From Lachnospiraceae bacterium (GTDB lineage Bacteria > Bacillota > Clostridia > Lachnospirales > Lachnospiraceae), in the NCBI GenBank assembly GCA_021205755.1, contig JAJPWX010000009.1, positions 23,167 through 87,166 of the forward strand: a stretch of DNA of 64,000 nt, given 5' to 3'. The notes under the pieces were generated by a model that was given only the letters and a program-made list of their open reading frames with translations, ran no database searches and was not told the origin of the DNA. Made by a program: the position numbers and the translations under genes. Positions 33,904-42,296 of the stretch are shown in pieces (the stretch's first letter is position 1; each line of letters begins with the position of its first letter).

Positions 33904-35460
33904 TTACAGGTCATTACAGATCCGTATGGCCGCGTCCGCAAAAATCTTCGCACTCATTACCAGTGTGTCAATCATCATGAACTCATCGTCTCCGTGCATA
34001 TGATTGTCAACGTCCGGCGTTCCGCAGCCAAAAGCCACGCCGCGCTCCAGCCCGTGCACATAGGTGCCGCCGCCGGTTGAAAGAGGTTCTCCTTTGATGC
34101 CCGAATAGCGCTCATAGCTTTCCAGCAGAATCTTTACAAATTGTGAATCTCCCGGCACGCAATGCGGCTTTGACATCGGTGTATCTTCCATCTCCAGTCC
34201 TGCCGCCCGGAGCGCTTCCATGAGCGGACGTCTGGTATTCTCCTCCGTACATCCAATCGGCAGACGTGCGTCAAATGTTCCGCTTAAACGCTCCGGCGTA
34301 TAATCCAGAACACTAAAACACAGCGTCACCGCACCGGAATTTGCATCCTCCCGATAGACACCGGCTGCCCTGCCACAGGTATCCTCATATGGGAAAAGCT
34401 TTTCCAGTGCCAAAAGTGCCTTTATACCAGCATTTCCACTATCTTCACAGGATGCCCCGTCAAACAGCTTTGATACCAGGCGAAGCGACGCAGTCAGTGC
34501 GTTCTTCCCCTCCTGCGGAGTCGAAGCATGTGCAGAAACCCCGCGGGCGTCAATTCTGAGGGCATTTCCAGACTTCTTTTCTGTTTTATCGGTACCGTCT
34601 TTTTCTATCTGAGCTCCATCGGCAGTCCCTGTTTCCGTCAGGCAGCTGATTTCAAAAGCAACCCCCGTCTCCTTTGTCGTCTCTTTCGCGGCAAGACGCA
34701 CAGTCTCTTCACCCAGCCCCTCCAGTTCAAGCACTGCCCGGCCCGGAACAACATTTGCCTTATCCCCGCTCTTCAAAAGCAGGACACACGGCTGCTCATC
34801 AGAGAACTTCGCGTGAAAGCTTGCCGCCAGACGCCCTTTTTCAATATTAATCACCGGGAACTCCGCATCCGGCGTAAAAGTATATGGTGCCTCCTTCTCG
34901 ATCCCATAATAATACTTAAGATCGCTAGAACCACATTCTTCATCGGATCCCAGCACCAGACGGATCCCTTTTTTCATCGGGATACCAAGCTCACGGATAG
35001 CGCGAAGCGCATATAACGCCGCAATCGCAGGTCCTTTGTCATCCGATGTACCGCGTCCGTAGATTCTGCCATCCACCACCTTTGGCTCAAACGGCTGTGT
35101 CACCGTCCAGTCCTCTGTCACTGGCACGACATCCAGATGCGCCAGAATATCCAGACCTTTTTCTCCCTGGCAAGGGCAGCCTGTCACCTCTGACATCTTA
35201 TCATCCGAAGCTGCGTCCACAGCTGTTGCAGCCAGATCCCCTGTCACTACATAATTCTCATAATTTTTCACATCCAGCCCATAGCGCTGCATCAGCTCCT
35301 GCGCTGCCGCAATCGCCGCCGCCGGTCCGGCCCCAAACGGCTTACCATCCTCCGCCTGGCCTTTCTGGCTGTCAATCCGCACCAGCGTCTTCAAATCTTC
35401 CAGCATCTCTTCTTTTTTGCTGTCAATGTAGGCATCTATTTTTTCTTTATATGAATGCAT
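33904..35460 (-). CDS. Sapep family Mn2+/Zn2+-dependent dipeptidase (PepV-like, M20)
   Basis: This 518-aa cytosolic dipeptidase is likely used in peptide turnover. The first metal-binding His is in LDILAHLDVVPVTEDW, followed by YGRGTSDDKGPAIAALYALR with the bridging Asp, LGSDEECGSSDLKYY with the catalytic Glu-Glu, and TPDAEFPVINIEKG. A lid domain carries GVSAHASTPQEGKNAL, and the last ligand His is in GVAFGCGTPDVDNHMHGDDEF. GGAG lies 10 bases before the ATG. It stands alone. Confidence 0.93.
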   Translation of the reverse strand: MHSYKEKIDAYIDSKKEEMLEDLKTLVRIDSQKGQAEDGKPFGAGPAAAIAAAQELMQRYGLDVKNYENYVVTGDLAATAVDAASDDKMSEVTGCPCQGEKGLDILAHLDVVPVTEDWTVTQPFEPKVVDGRIYGRGTSDDKGPAIAALYALRAIRELGIPMKKGIRLVLGSDEECGSSDLKYYYGIEKEAPYTFTPDAEFPVINIEKGRLAASFHAKFSDEQPCVLLLKSGDKANVVPGRAVLELEGLGEETVRLAAKETTKETGVAFEISCLTETGTADGAQIEKDGTDKTEKKSGNALRIDARGVSAHASTPQEGKNALTASLRLVSKLFDGASCEDSGNAGIKALLALEKLFPYEDTCGRAAGVYREDANSGAVTLCFSVLDYTPERLSGTFDARLPIGCTEENTRRPLMEALRAAGLEMEDTPMSKPHCVPGDSQFVKILLESYERYSGIKGEPLSTGGGTYVHGLERGVAFGCGTPDVDNHMHGDDEFMMIDTLVMSAKIFADAAIRICNDL

Positions 35461-35514
35461 ATGTTTGTCGCTCCTATTATATAAATCGGTTCAGGCCTAC
35501 CTATCTCGAATCAC

Positions 35515-35580
35515 CGGTTACAGGTCACACCTGTAGAGGTAAAAATAAGGTAAATTTGGTCAGGGTGTGACCTGTAACGC
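35515..35580. repeat. Perfect 15-bp inverted repeat between fructokinase and PepV-like genes
   Basis: GTTACAGGTCACACC and GGTGTGACCTGTAAC are perfect complements around an AT-rich loop of about 32 bases. There is no T-run after either arm. It starts directly at the end of the fructokinase gene and could be a processing hairpin, a protein site or a small mobile element remnant. Confidence 0.8.
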
Positions 35581-35581
35581 C

Positions 35582-36520
35582 TTATAACGCCGTCTGCGCC
35601 ACAAATGCCTCGACCTCATCTCTCGTCGGAAGTGCCGGAATGCCGCCCATCTTCTGCACACACAGGCCTCCTGAGGCATTTGCGTAGACAAGTGCTTCAC
35701 GCACCAAATCCTCCGCCAGATCAGAAACCGTCGTAACGCCGCCAAGCAGCAGTCTGGAAAGGAAACCGCCCCAGGAGGCATCGCCTGCGCCCGTCGCGTC
35801 GATGGCTTTCACCTTGTGCCCTGCGACCGTCCCGGTCTTTCCATCAAAGAAATATCTCGCTCCCTTCGAGCCGAGCGTCTCAATCACGACGGAGATTCCC
35901 TGCTCTTTCATCAGATTCGGAATGTTCTCCTCTCCGCCGACAAAATCCAGTTCCTCGTCGGATACCTTCAACAGATCGACATACGGAAGTACACGGTCTA
36001 CCACCTCTTTCGCGTCCTCAAAACTCCAGATCATCGGACGGTAATTGATGTCATAGCTGACCAGCTTCCCATTTTTCTTTGCCAGATCCATGGCGTGAAA
36101 ATGGGCGTTCCGGCTGGGGTTCGCCGACATTCCAAAGGAACCGCAGTGCAGAATCTTTGTATTTTTGATCACTTCTTCATCAATATCTGACGCTTCCAGT
36201 AAAATATCCGCGCCCGGCTTGCGCACAAAGGTAAACGACCGTTCGCCGCCCTCATAGAGCGTCACGAATGCCAGTGTCGTCACTGCCTCGTCTGTCAGTT
36301 CGGGCAGCAGGACTTCCACCTGGTTTTCTTCCAGAGTCGCCTTCAAAAGCTTTCCGAAATCATCATTGCCCAAACGTCCAAGGAAACCGGTCTTCAGTCC
36401 ATTCCGCGCAATCGCGATGCATGCATTCGCCGGCGCGCCGCCCGGATTGCAGACATAGCTTCGTTCCTCTTTCCCCGGTGTAAAATCAATCAGCATTTCT
36501 CCCATACAAATGATATCCAT
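35582..36520 (-). CDS. PfkB family carbohydrate kinase, fructokinase-like
   Basis: This 312-aa kinase probably phosphorylates fructose at O6. PfkB signature 1 is at NPGGAPANACIAIARNGLKTGFLGRLGNDDFG and signature 2 at KAIDATGAGDASWGGFLSRLL, where the Asp of GAGD is the catalytic base. MDIICMGEMLIDFTP at the start is typical of bacterial fructokinases. No sugar transporter or sucrose hydrolase lies beside it, so the sugar is inferred. Confidence 0.88.
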   Translation of the reverse strand: MDIICMGEMLIDFTPGKEERSYVCNPGGAPANACIAIARNGLKTGFLGRLGNDDFGKLLKATLEENQVEVLLPELTDEAVTTLAFVTLYEGGERSFTFVRKPGADILLEASDIDEEVIKNTKILHCGSFGMSANPSRNAHFHAMDLAKKNGKLVSYDINYRPMIWSFEDAKEVVDRVLPYVDLLKVSDEELDFVGGEENIPNLMKEQGISVVIETLGSKGARYFFDGKTGTVAGHKVKAIDATGAGDASWGGFLSRLLLGGVTTVSDLAEDLVREALVYANASGGLCVQKMGGIPALPTRDEVEAFVAQTAL

Positions 36521-36601
36521 ATTGGTTCCTCCTCATTTATATATTTCCGTTACTGCACGGTTTTCCCTTTTTATGCGTCCTGCATCGAAGTGTAACGCTT
36601 T

Positions 36602-37915
36602 TTACTTCTCATGCCGCTCCCGCGGCGCCTTTTTCGCGTTTTCCAGATTCGTCTGACGGCGATTCTTTACTTCCTCGCTCATCGGCTGAATCTCGCCGGC
36701 CGCTTTCAGAGACATCTTTGTCAGCAACGGGCCGACCAGCTCATAAATCAAAATGGCAAACAAGGTGATATTGCGGATCAGGGTTCCCTGCTCCCCTAGC
36801 TGCTGCGCCGTCACGCACATGCCAAGCGCCACACCGGCCTGCGGCAGAAGCGTAATACCGAGATATTTGCAGATGGTATCGCTGCAGTGCGTCCCCTTTG
36901 CGGAAAGATATGCGCCAAGATACTTTCCGGCAGAACGCGTAATAATATAAATAACGCCGATCAGCACAATCAGTCCATCCCCAAAAACAGAAAGCTCCAG
37001 CTCCGCGCCCGAAATCACAAAGAACGCGGCAAACAGCGGGCTTGTCCAGCTGTCCGTCTTTGACATAATTTCATCGGAAAGCGGGCAGAGATTGCAGAAC
37101 ACCGTTCCCAGCATCATGCACACCAGCAGCGACGAAAAGCCGATCGTGACTGGTCCGGCTTCAAACTCCAGCATGGAAAGCGCTGTGGTCAAAAACACAA
37201 ACGCGATGGACATATTCAAACGGTTCGTATTTGAATTAAACAGCTTCTCCAGCTGCGTCAGCAGCCAGCCCATCACTGCTCCGAGCGCCAGAGAGCAAAC
37301 AATCTCCAGAATCGGATTAACAAAAATAGAGACAAAATCAAATGTGCCGCTCACCATCGCCCGCGCGATACCAAAGCTTACGGCAAATACCACCAGGCCA
37401 ACCGCGTCATCCAATGCTACAATCGGCAGCAGCAGGTCGACCAGAGGACCTTTCGCCTTATACTGCCGCACGACCATCAGGGTAGCCGCCGGGGCAGTCG
37501 CCGTAGCAATAGCACCGAGCGTAATCGCCTGTGCCGGAGTCAGCTTACCATTCGTCGCCGCACTGACCGCCAGCAAAGCCACATCCACGAATAACGTCGC
37601 GGTCAGCGCCTGCACAATGCCGATCACCGTCGCCTGCTTCCCGGTCTTTTTCAGCTGAGACAGCCGGAACTCATTGCCGATCGCAAAGGCAATAAAGCCA
37701 AGTGCTACATCCGACACCAGGCTCAGATCTTCTACGCTCTCCATCGTCGTAAAGCCGAGACCCGTAATATTAACGCGCCCAAGGCAATACGGTCCAATCA
37801 ATACGCCCGCCACCAGATACGCCGTCACCGACGGCAGCTTCAGCGGCTTTAGCACACGGGTCATCAAAAGCCCTGCCAGAATCGCAACCGAAATCGACAG
37901 CAATGTGTAAACCAT
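36602..37915 (-). CDS. Cation:proton antiporter (CPA2 / KefB-type membrane domain)
   Basis: This 437-aa protein has about twelve to thirteen membrane helices of the Na+/H+ exchanger fold (TRVLKPLKLPSVTAYLVAGVLIGP at the start, GAIATATAPAATLMVVRQYKAKG, and LPIVALDDAVGLVVFAVSFG with the paired Asp in the transport site). It lacks the C-terminal RCK/TrkA-N domain seen in Kef proteins, so it resembles NapA/GerN-type exchangers. The ATG at 37915 follows GGAGGAG by about 11 bases. Confidence 0.9.
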   Translation of the reverse strand: MVYTLLSISVAILAGLLMTRVLKPLKLPSVTAYLVAGVLIGPYCLGRVNITGLGFTTMESVEDLSLVSDVALGFIAFAIGNEFRLSQLKKTGKQATVIGIVQALTATLFVDVALLAVSAATNGKLTPAQAITLGAIATATAPAATLMVVRQYKAKGPLVDLLLPIVALDDAVGLVVFAVSFGIARAMVSGTFDFVSIFVNPILEIVCSLALGAVMGWLLTQLEKLFNSNTNRLNMSIAFVFLTTALSMLEFEAGPVTIGFSSLLVCMMLGTVFCNLCPLSDEIMSKTDSWTSPLFAAFFVISGAELELSVFGDGLIVLIGVIYIITRSAGKYLGAYLSAKGTHCSDTICKYLGITLLPQAGVALGMCVTAQQLGEQGTLIRNITLFAILIYELVGPLLTKMSLKAAGEIQPMSEEVKNRRQTNLENAKKAPRERHEK

Positions 37916-38070
37916 TTTTTCTAACTCTCCTCCCATCCCGAAATCCCGGGATATATTCTCTTTCTCTTTTCAGAATGCGCGAAGTACCACACCACAGCTC
38001 TGCTGCAATTTTTCCCCGCACAGCCATACAGAATTTATTCCACTCTGTTTTCAACCCTGCCCTATAACGC

Positions 38071-39126
38071 TTAATCTTCCGTCCCGACCTTTGTCTTTAA
38101 TGCCTCGTTCGCAATCCGCTCACACAGATCTTCAAATGGAATCCCCACCGCTTCTGCTTCCTGCGGCAAAAGGCTGGTCTGCGTCATTCCCGGAAGTGTA
38201 TTGATTTCAATAAACCAGATTTTCCCTGCTTTATCAATGATAAAATCCGCCCGTGAATAGACACGAAGATTCAGCGCATGCGCCACCTTCAGCAGCATTT
38301 CTCCCATCTCTTTTTCCTCTGATGGCAGAATATCCGCGGGAGTGCGCTCGTAAGCAAGGCCTTTCTGGTATTTATTTTCATAATTGTAGAATTCTTTTTC
38401 TACAATGATCTCAATCGAAGGAAGCGCCTGGTCATTCAGAAATCCCATCTGAATCTCGCGCCCCTCAATATACTGTTCAAAGATCAGCCGCGTGCCGCGG
38501 TTGCTCTCAAGAACCGCCCGCAGCTCGGCGGGGTGTTTTACAATATAAACTCCAATCGAAGAGCCGCCGTTTGGCACTTTTACGACAATCGGAAGCGGAA
38601 CTTCGCACATAGCCGCCTCAATGGCTTCGTCATTCGTGATTTCGCGAATCTCCCAGTCCGGTACAGCCACGCCTGCCGCTTTAGCCAGCACCTTAGTCAG
38701 GTGCTTATCCATAGCGATACCGCTGCCCAGATAATCCGAGCCGGTATAGTGTACCCCCATCAGATCAAGCGCAGCCGGAATTCGCCCGTCCTCGCCGCTG
38801 CCGCCGTGCAGCGCCAGAAAGACCACATCCACTTCCTGGCAGAGCCGCAGGACATTCGGCCCAAGCAGGCGGTTTTTGCACTCCGGATGCGCAGCTTTCA
38901 AGGCTTTCAGATCCGGCACTTCCGTCGAGATCCGTTTCCAGTCCTCACAGATTTCTTCCCGGTATAACTGGTCAATGTCAGCATCCGCGTCCGCGACTCC
39001 GATATAAGAATCGATAATCGCCACCTGATGCCCCCTCTTCCGCAGAGCGCCCGCGATCATCGCGCCAGAGCTCAGCGAAACATTACGCTCCGGACTATAG
39101 CCTCCCGCAAGAACCAGAATATTCAT
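38071..39126 (-). CDS. ddl: D-alanine--D-alanine ligase
   Basis: This ligase joins two D-Ala for the peptidoglycan stem peptide. The 351-aa ATP-grasp enzyme starts MNILVLAGGYSPERNVSLSSG. Other landmarks are LALHGGSGEDGRIPAALDLMGVHYTGS, VVKVPNGGSSIGVYIV, the omega-loop region KYQKGLAYERTPADI, and FIEINTLPGMTQTSLLP with the metal ligands. The ATG at 39126 is preferred to an in-frame ATG at 39147. It lies 73 bases downstream of purA on the same strand. Confidence 0.95.
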   Translation of the reverse strand: MNILVLAGGYSPERNVSLSSGAMIAGALRKRGHQVAIIDSYIGVADADADIDQLYREEICEDWKRISTEVPDLKALKAAHPECKNRLLGPNVLRLCQEVDVVFLALHGGSGEDGRIPAALDLMGVHYTGSDYLGSGIAMDKHLTKVLAKAAGVAVPDWEIREITNDEAIEAAMCEVPLPIVVKVPNGGSSIGVYIVKHPAELRAVLESNRGTRLIFEQYIEGREIQMGFLNDQALPSIEIIVEKEFYNYENKYQKGLAYERTPADILPSEEKEMGEMLLKVAHALNLRVYSRADFIIDKAGKIWFIEINTLPGMTQTSLLPQEAEAVGIPFEDLCERIANEALKTKVGTED

Positions 39127-39198
39127 GTTCGATTTTCCACCTTCCATTTTCTATTACCAGACTCCCTCTGCCAGAAAGAGTTCGTCGCCCCTGTATTT

Positions 39199-40473
39199 TT
39201 ATCGGTAGATAATATCCTCTCTCGCCGGCCCATTGGAAACCATCGTGATCGGGAAACCGATCTGTTTCTCAATAAATTCCACATATTTGCGGCAATTCTC
39301 CGGCAGATCCTCGAATTTGCGGATGCCGCGGATGTCGCACTTCCAGCCCGGAAGCGTCTCCAGAACCGGCTTCGCCTTTTCCAGCTTCACCGTCGTCGGA
39401 AATTCCGTCGTCACTTCGCCGTCGATCTCATAGCCGACACAGACCGGAATTTCATCCAGATAGCCCAATGCGTCGAGAACCGTAAACGCCACCTCGGTCG
39501 CGCCCTGCATCTGGCAGCCATATTTGGACGCAACACAGTCAAACCAGCCCATTCTCCTCGGACGTCCGGTTGTCGCGCCATATTCTCCGCCATCGCCGCC
39601 GTGATTGCGCATCAAATCAGCCTCTTCTCCAAAAATCTCACTGACAAACGCGCCCGCGCCAACTGCGCTGGAATAAGCCTTGCTGACCGCCACAATCCGC
39701 TTGATCTCATACGGCGGCACGCCTGCGCCTACCGCACCGTAACCGGCCAGAGTCGAAGAAGACGTCACCATCGGATAGATGCCGTGATCCGGATCCTTCA
39801 GCGTACCGAGCTGTCCCTCCAGCAAAATGGTTTTTCCTTCCCTCAGGGCTTTTGCCAGGAATGCGCCCGTATCGCCGACAAATGGAGAAATCTGGTCGCG
39901 GTAGCCGCGCAATTCTGCAAGAATTCCCTCTACCGTCAGAAGCGGCTTGTGGTACAGATGCTCCAGCAATGGATTTTTTAATTCGCAGATACGCTGTGCC
40001 TTTTCTTTGAGCGTATCCTCATCGAAAAGCTCGCTCACCTGGAAGCCGACTTTGGCAAATTTATCCGAATAGAACGGCGCGATGCCGGATTTGGTCGAGC
40101 CAAACGACTTGCCCGCGAGGCGTTCCTCCTCATACGCGTCAAGCAGAATATGATAGGACATCACAATCTGCGCACGGTCTGATACCAGAATATGCGGCAT
40201 CGGGACGCCGCGGTCCACCAGATTCTGAATCTCTTTGATCAGAAGCGGGATATTCAGCGCAACACCATTGCCGATAACGCTCGTCGTGTGGTCATAGAAC
40301 ACACCGGACGGCAGCGTATGCAGCGCAAATTTGCCATAATTGTTGATGATGGTGTGTCCGGCGTTTGCCCCACCCTGGAAACGCACAACAATGTCAGCCT
40401 TTTCCGCCAGCATATCCGTAATCTTTCCTTTTCCTTCGTCTCCCCAGTTTGCTCCTACGATTGCCTGTACCAT
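39199..40473 (-). CDS. purA: Adenylosuccinate synthetase
   Basis: PurA makes adenylosuccinate from IMP, aspartate and GTP, the first committed step to AMP. The 424-aa protein has the GTP loop at the start (VGANWGDEGKGKITDML), GGANAGHTI, GTTKSGIAPFYSDK-like GSTKSGIAPFYSDKFAKVG, LLEGQLGTLKDPDHGIYP, and GEYGATTGRPRRMGWFD. It lies 188 bases downstream of purB. In common forms the loop before DPDHG reads EGAQGTLLD; here it is EGQLGTLKD, as in the shorter clostridial variant. Confidence 0.96.
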   Translation of the reverse strand: MVQAIVGANWGDEGKGKITDMLAEKADIVVRFQGGANAGHTIINNYGKFALHTLPSGVFYDHTTSVIGNGVALNIPLLIKEIQNLVDRGVPMPHILVSDRAQIVMSYHILLDAYEEERLAGKSFGSTKSGIAPFYSDKFAKVGFQVSELFDEDTLKEKAQRICELKNPLLEHLYHKPLLTVEGILAELRGYRDQISPFVGDTGAFLAKALREGKTILLEGQLGTLKDPDHGIYPMVTSSSTLAGYGAVGAGVPPYEIKRIVAVSKAYSSAVGAGAFVSEIFGEEADLMRNHGGDGGEYGATTGRPRRMGWFDCVASKYGCQMQGATEVAFTVLDALGYLDEIPVCVGYEIDGEVTTEFPTTVKLEKAKPVLETLPGWKCDIRGIRKFEDLPENCRKYVEFIEKQIGFPITMVSNGPAREDIIYR

Positions 40474-40661
40474 ATAAATTTACCGCCTTTCCGTGAAACC
40501 ATGCGTTTCACAGTTTTTATCAATGATTTCATCTGTGTTTTTTATGTAGGATTCACACATAAAATAATTGCGAATCAACGTTCTCCCAAACCATTCTGCA
40601 ATTTTCAGGGTTCGGTTTGAACGGCATTTCTCTTCAATCTCTGAGCAGAATAAGCAGGTTA

Positions 40662-42095
40662 TTACACGTTAATTTCTGCCTTCACACCGAGCAGCTCCTT
40701 ATTCTCGTCAAGAACCGGCTGCACAACATCCCTGGCAAACCGCTCCACCTGCTCTTTGGAGCGCCCGATATAACGGGATGGTTCCATAGATTTCTGTAAA
40801 TCCTCCAGCGAAAGATTAAACGCCGGGTCGGCCGCGATCAGTTCCAGAAGGTTATTGTCCTTGCCCTCTTCTTTGACCGTTCTGCCCGCTTCCATCGACA
40901 ATTCCCGAATTTTCTCGTGAAGCTCCTGCCGGTCGCCGCCTGCCTTGACGGCATCCATCATAATGTTCTCTGTCGCCATGAACGGCAGCTCCGCCATCAG
41001 ATGCTTCTCGATCACCTTTGGATAAACCTTCAGGCCATCGGTGACATTCAGGCAGAGATCCAGGATCCCGTCTACCGCCAGAAAGCCTTCCGGAATGGAC
41101 AGGCGCTTGTTCGCGGAATCGTCCAGCGTGCGCTCAAACCACTGGCAGGATGAGGTCACCGCCGGATTCAGCGCGTCGCAAAGAACATAACGAGACAGCG
41201 AAGCAATGCGCTCGCTGCGCATCGGATTGCGCTTGTATGCCATTGCGGAAGAACCGATCTGTGTTTTTTCAAACGGCTCCTCCACTTCTTTCAGATGCTG
41301 CAGCAAACGGATGTCGTTTGACATCTTGTGTGCGCTCGCCGCGATCCCGGCAAGCACATTCAGCACCCTCGTATCCGTCTTGCGTGAATAGGTCTGCCCG
41401 GAGACAGCCACACACGCAGAAAAACCCATTTTTTCAGCAATCATCGGATCGATCTGGTCGATCTTCTCCTGGTCGCCGTCGAACAGCTCCAGGAAGCTTG
41501 CCTGGGTACCGGTCGTTCCCTTAGAGCCCAGCAGCTTCATCGTGGAAAGTACATAGTCCAGATCCTCCAAATCCATCAGAAATTCCTGCGTCCAGAGCGT
41601 CGCCCGCTTGCCTACGGTCGTCGGCTGCGCCGGCTGAAAATGCGTAAATGCAAGGGTCGGAAGATCTTTATATTTTAACGCAAAATCCTTCAGCTGTGCA
41701 ATGACATTGACCAGCTTTTTCTTCACAAGCTGCAATGCCTCTGTCATAACAATGATGTCTGTATTGTCTCCCACATAGCAGGACGTCGCGCCGAGATGAA
41801 TAATCGGCTTCGCTTTCGGGCACTGTACCCCGTAAGCATATACATGAGACATGACGTCATGGCGGACAACCTTCTCCCGCTCCTTCGCCACCTCATAATT
41901 GATATCATCCTGATGCTCCTTCATCTCCGCGATCTGCTCATCCGTAATAGCAAGACCAAGCGCCTGCTCCGTCTCCGCCAGGGCGATCCACAGCCGCCTC
42001 CAGGTGCGGAACTTCTTGTCCGGTGAGAAAATGTACTGCATTTCCCGGCTCGCGTACCGCTCCGAGAGCGGACTCTGATAAATATCTGTACTCAT
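40662..42095 (-). CDS. purB: Adenylosuccinate lyase
   Basis: PurB acts twice in purine synthesis, cleaving SAICAR and adenylosuccinate. The 477-aa protein has LGATSCYVGDNTD, HFQPAQPTTVGKRATLW with the catalytic His, and the signature GSSAMAYKRNPMRSERI, whose mobile loop carries the catalytic Ser. The ATG at 42095 has AAGGAG 9 bases upstream. An in-frame extension to 42221 only reads through the R1 repeat and is not coding. Order purF - repeat - purB - purA on one strand suggests an operon. Confidence 0.96.
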   Translation of the reverse strand: MSTDIYQSPLSERYASREMQYIFSPDKKFRTWRRLWIALAETEQALGLAITDEQIAEMKEHQDDINYEVAKEREKVVRHDVMSHVYAYGVQCPKAKPIIHLGATSCYVGDNTDIIVMTEALQLVKKKLVNVIAQLKDFALKYKDLPTLAFTHFQPAQPTTVGKRATLWTQEFLMDLEDLDYVLSTMKLLGSKGTTGTQASFLELFDGDQEKIDQIDPMIAEKMGFSACVAVSGQTYSRKTDTRVLNVLAGIAASAHKMSNDIRLLQHLKEVEEPFEKTQIGSSAMAYKRNPMRSERIASLSRYVLCDALNPAVTSSCQWFERTLDDSANKRLSIPEGFLAVDGILDLCLNVTDGLKVYPKVIEKHLMAELPFMATENIMMDAVKAGGDRQELHEKIRELSMEAGRTVKEEGKDNNLLELIAADPAFNLSLEDLQKSMEPSRYIGRSKEQVERFARDVVQPVLDENKELLGVKAEINV

Positions 42096-42130
42096 TGTAA
42101 AATCTCCTTGTTCATGTAGACTTTTACCAT

Positions 42131-42295
42131 GTCCAGTGCAGCAGGCCACAGGCCCATTTGCTTCGCAAATTATACGCTGCTTACGCAGCTCCTGCCTGTG
42201 GCTAATGGGCGTCCCGCCCATCTCAAAATGAAAATCCAGTCCTTTGCGGATAAATCCGCACGGCCTGTTTTTTCATTTTGCTGCTGCTCTGGACT
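42131..42295 (-). repeat. Intercistronic structured repeat (family R1), purF-purB copy
   Basis: On the minus strand the unit begins CAGTCCAGAGCAGCAGC right after the purF stop. It shares with the pheS-pheT copy the blocks CGTGCGGATTTATCCGC, GATGGGCGGGACGCCCAT, CCACAG and GGCCTGCTG, and ends GCACTGGAC. The sequences between blocks differ but keep hairpin potential (TTTGCGAAGCAAAT here, GCCTGCGTAGCAGGC there). Confidence 0.85.
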
Positions 42296-42296
42296 G

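Noticed and set aside
42096..42221. N-terminal extension of purB
   Set aside because: It only translates the R1 repeat, and the ATG at 42095 has a clear ribosome site.
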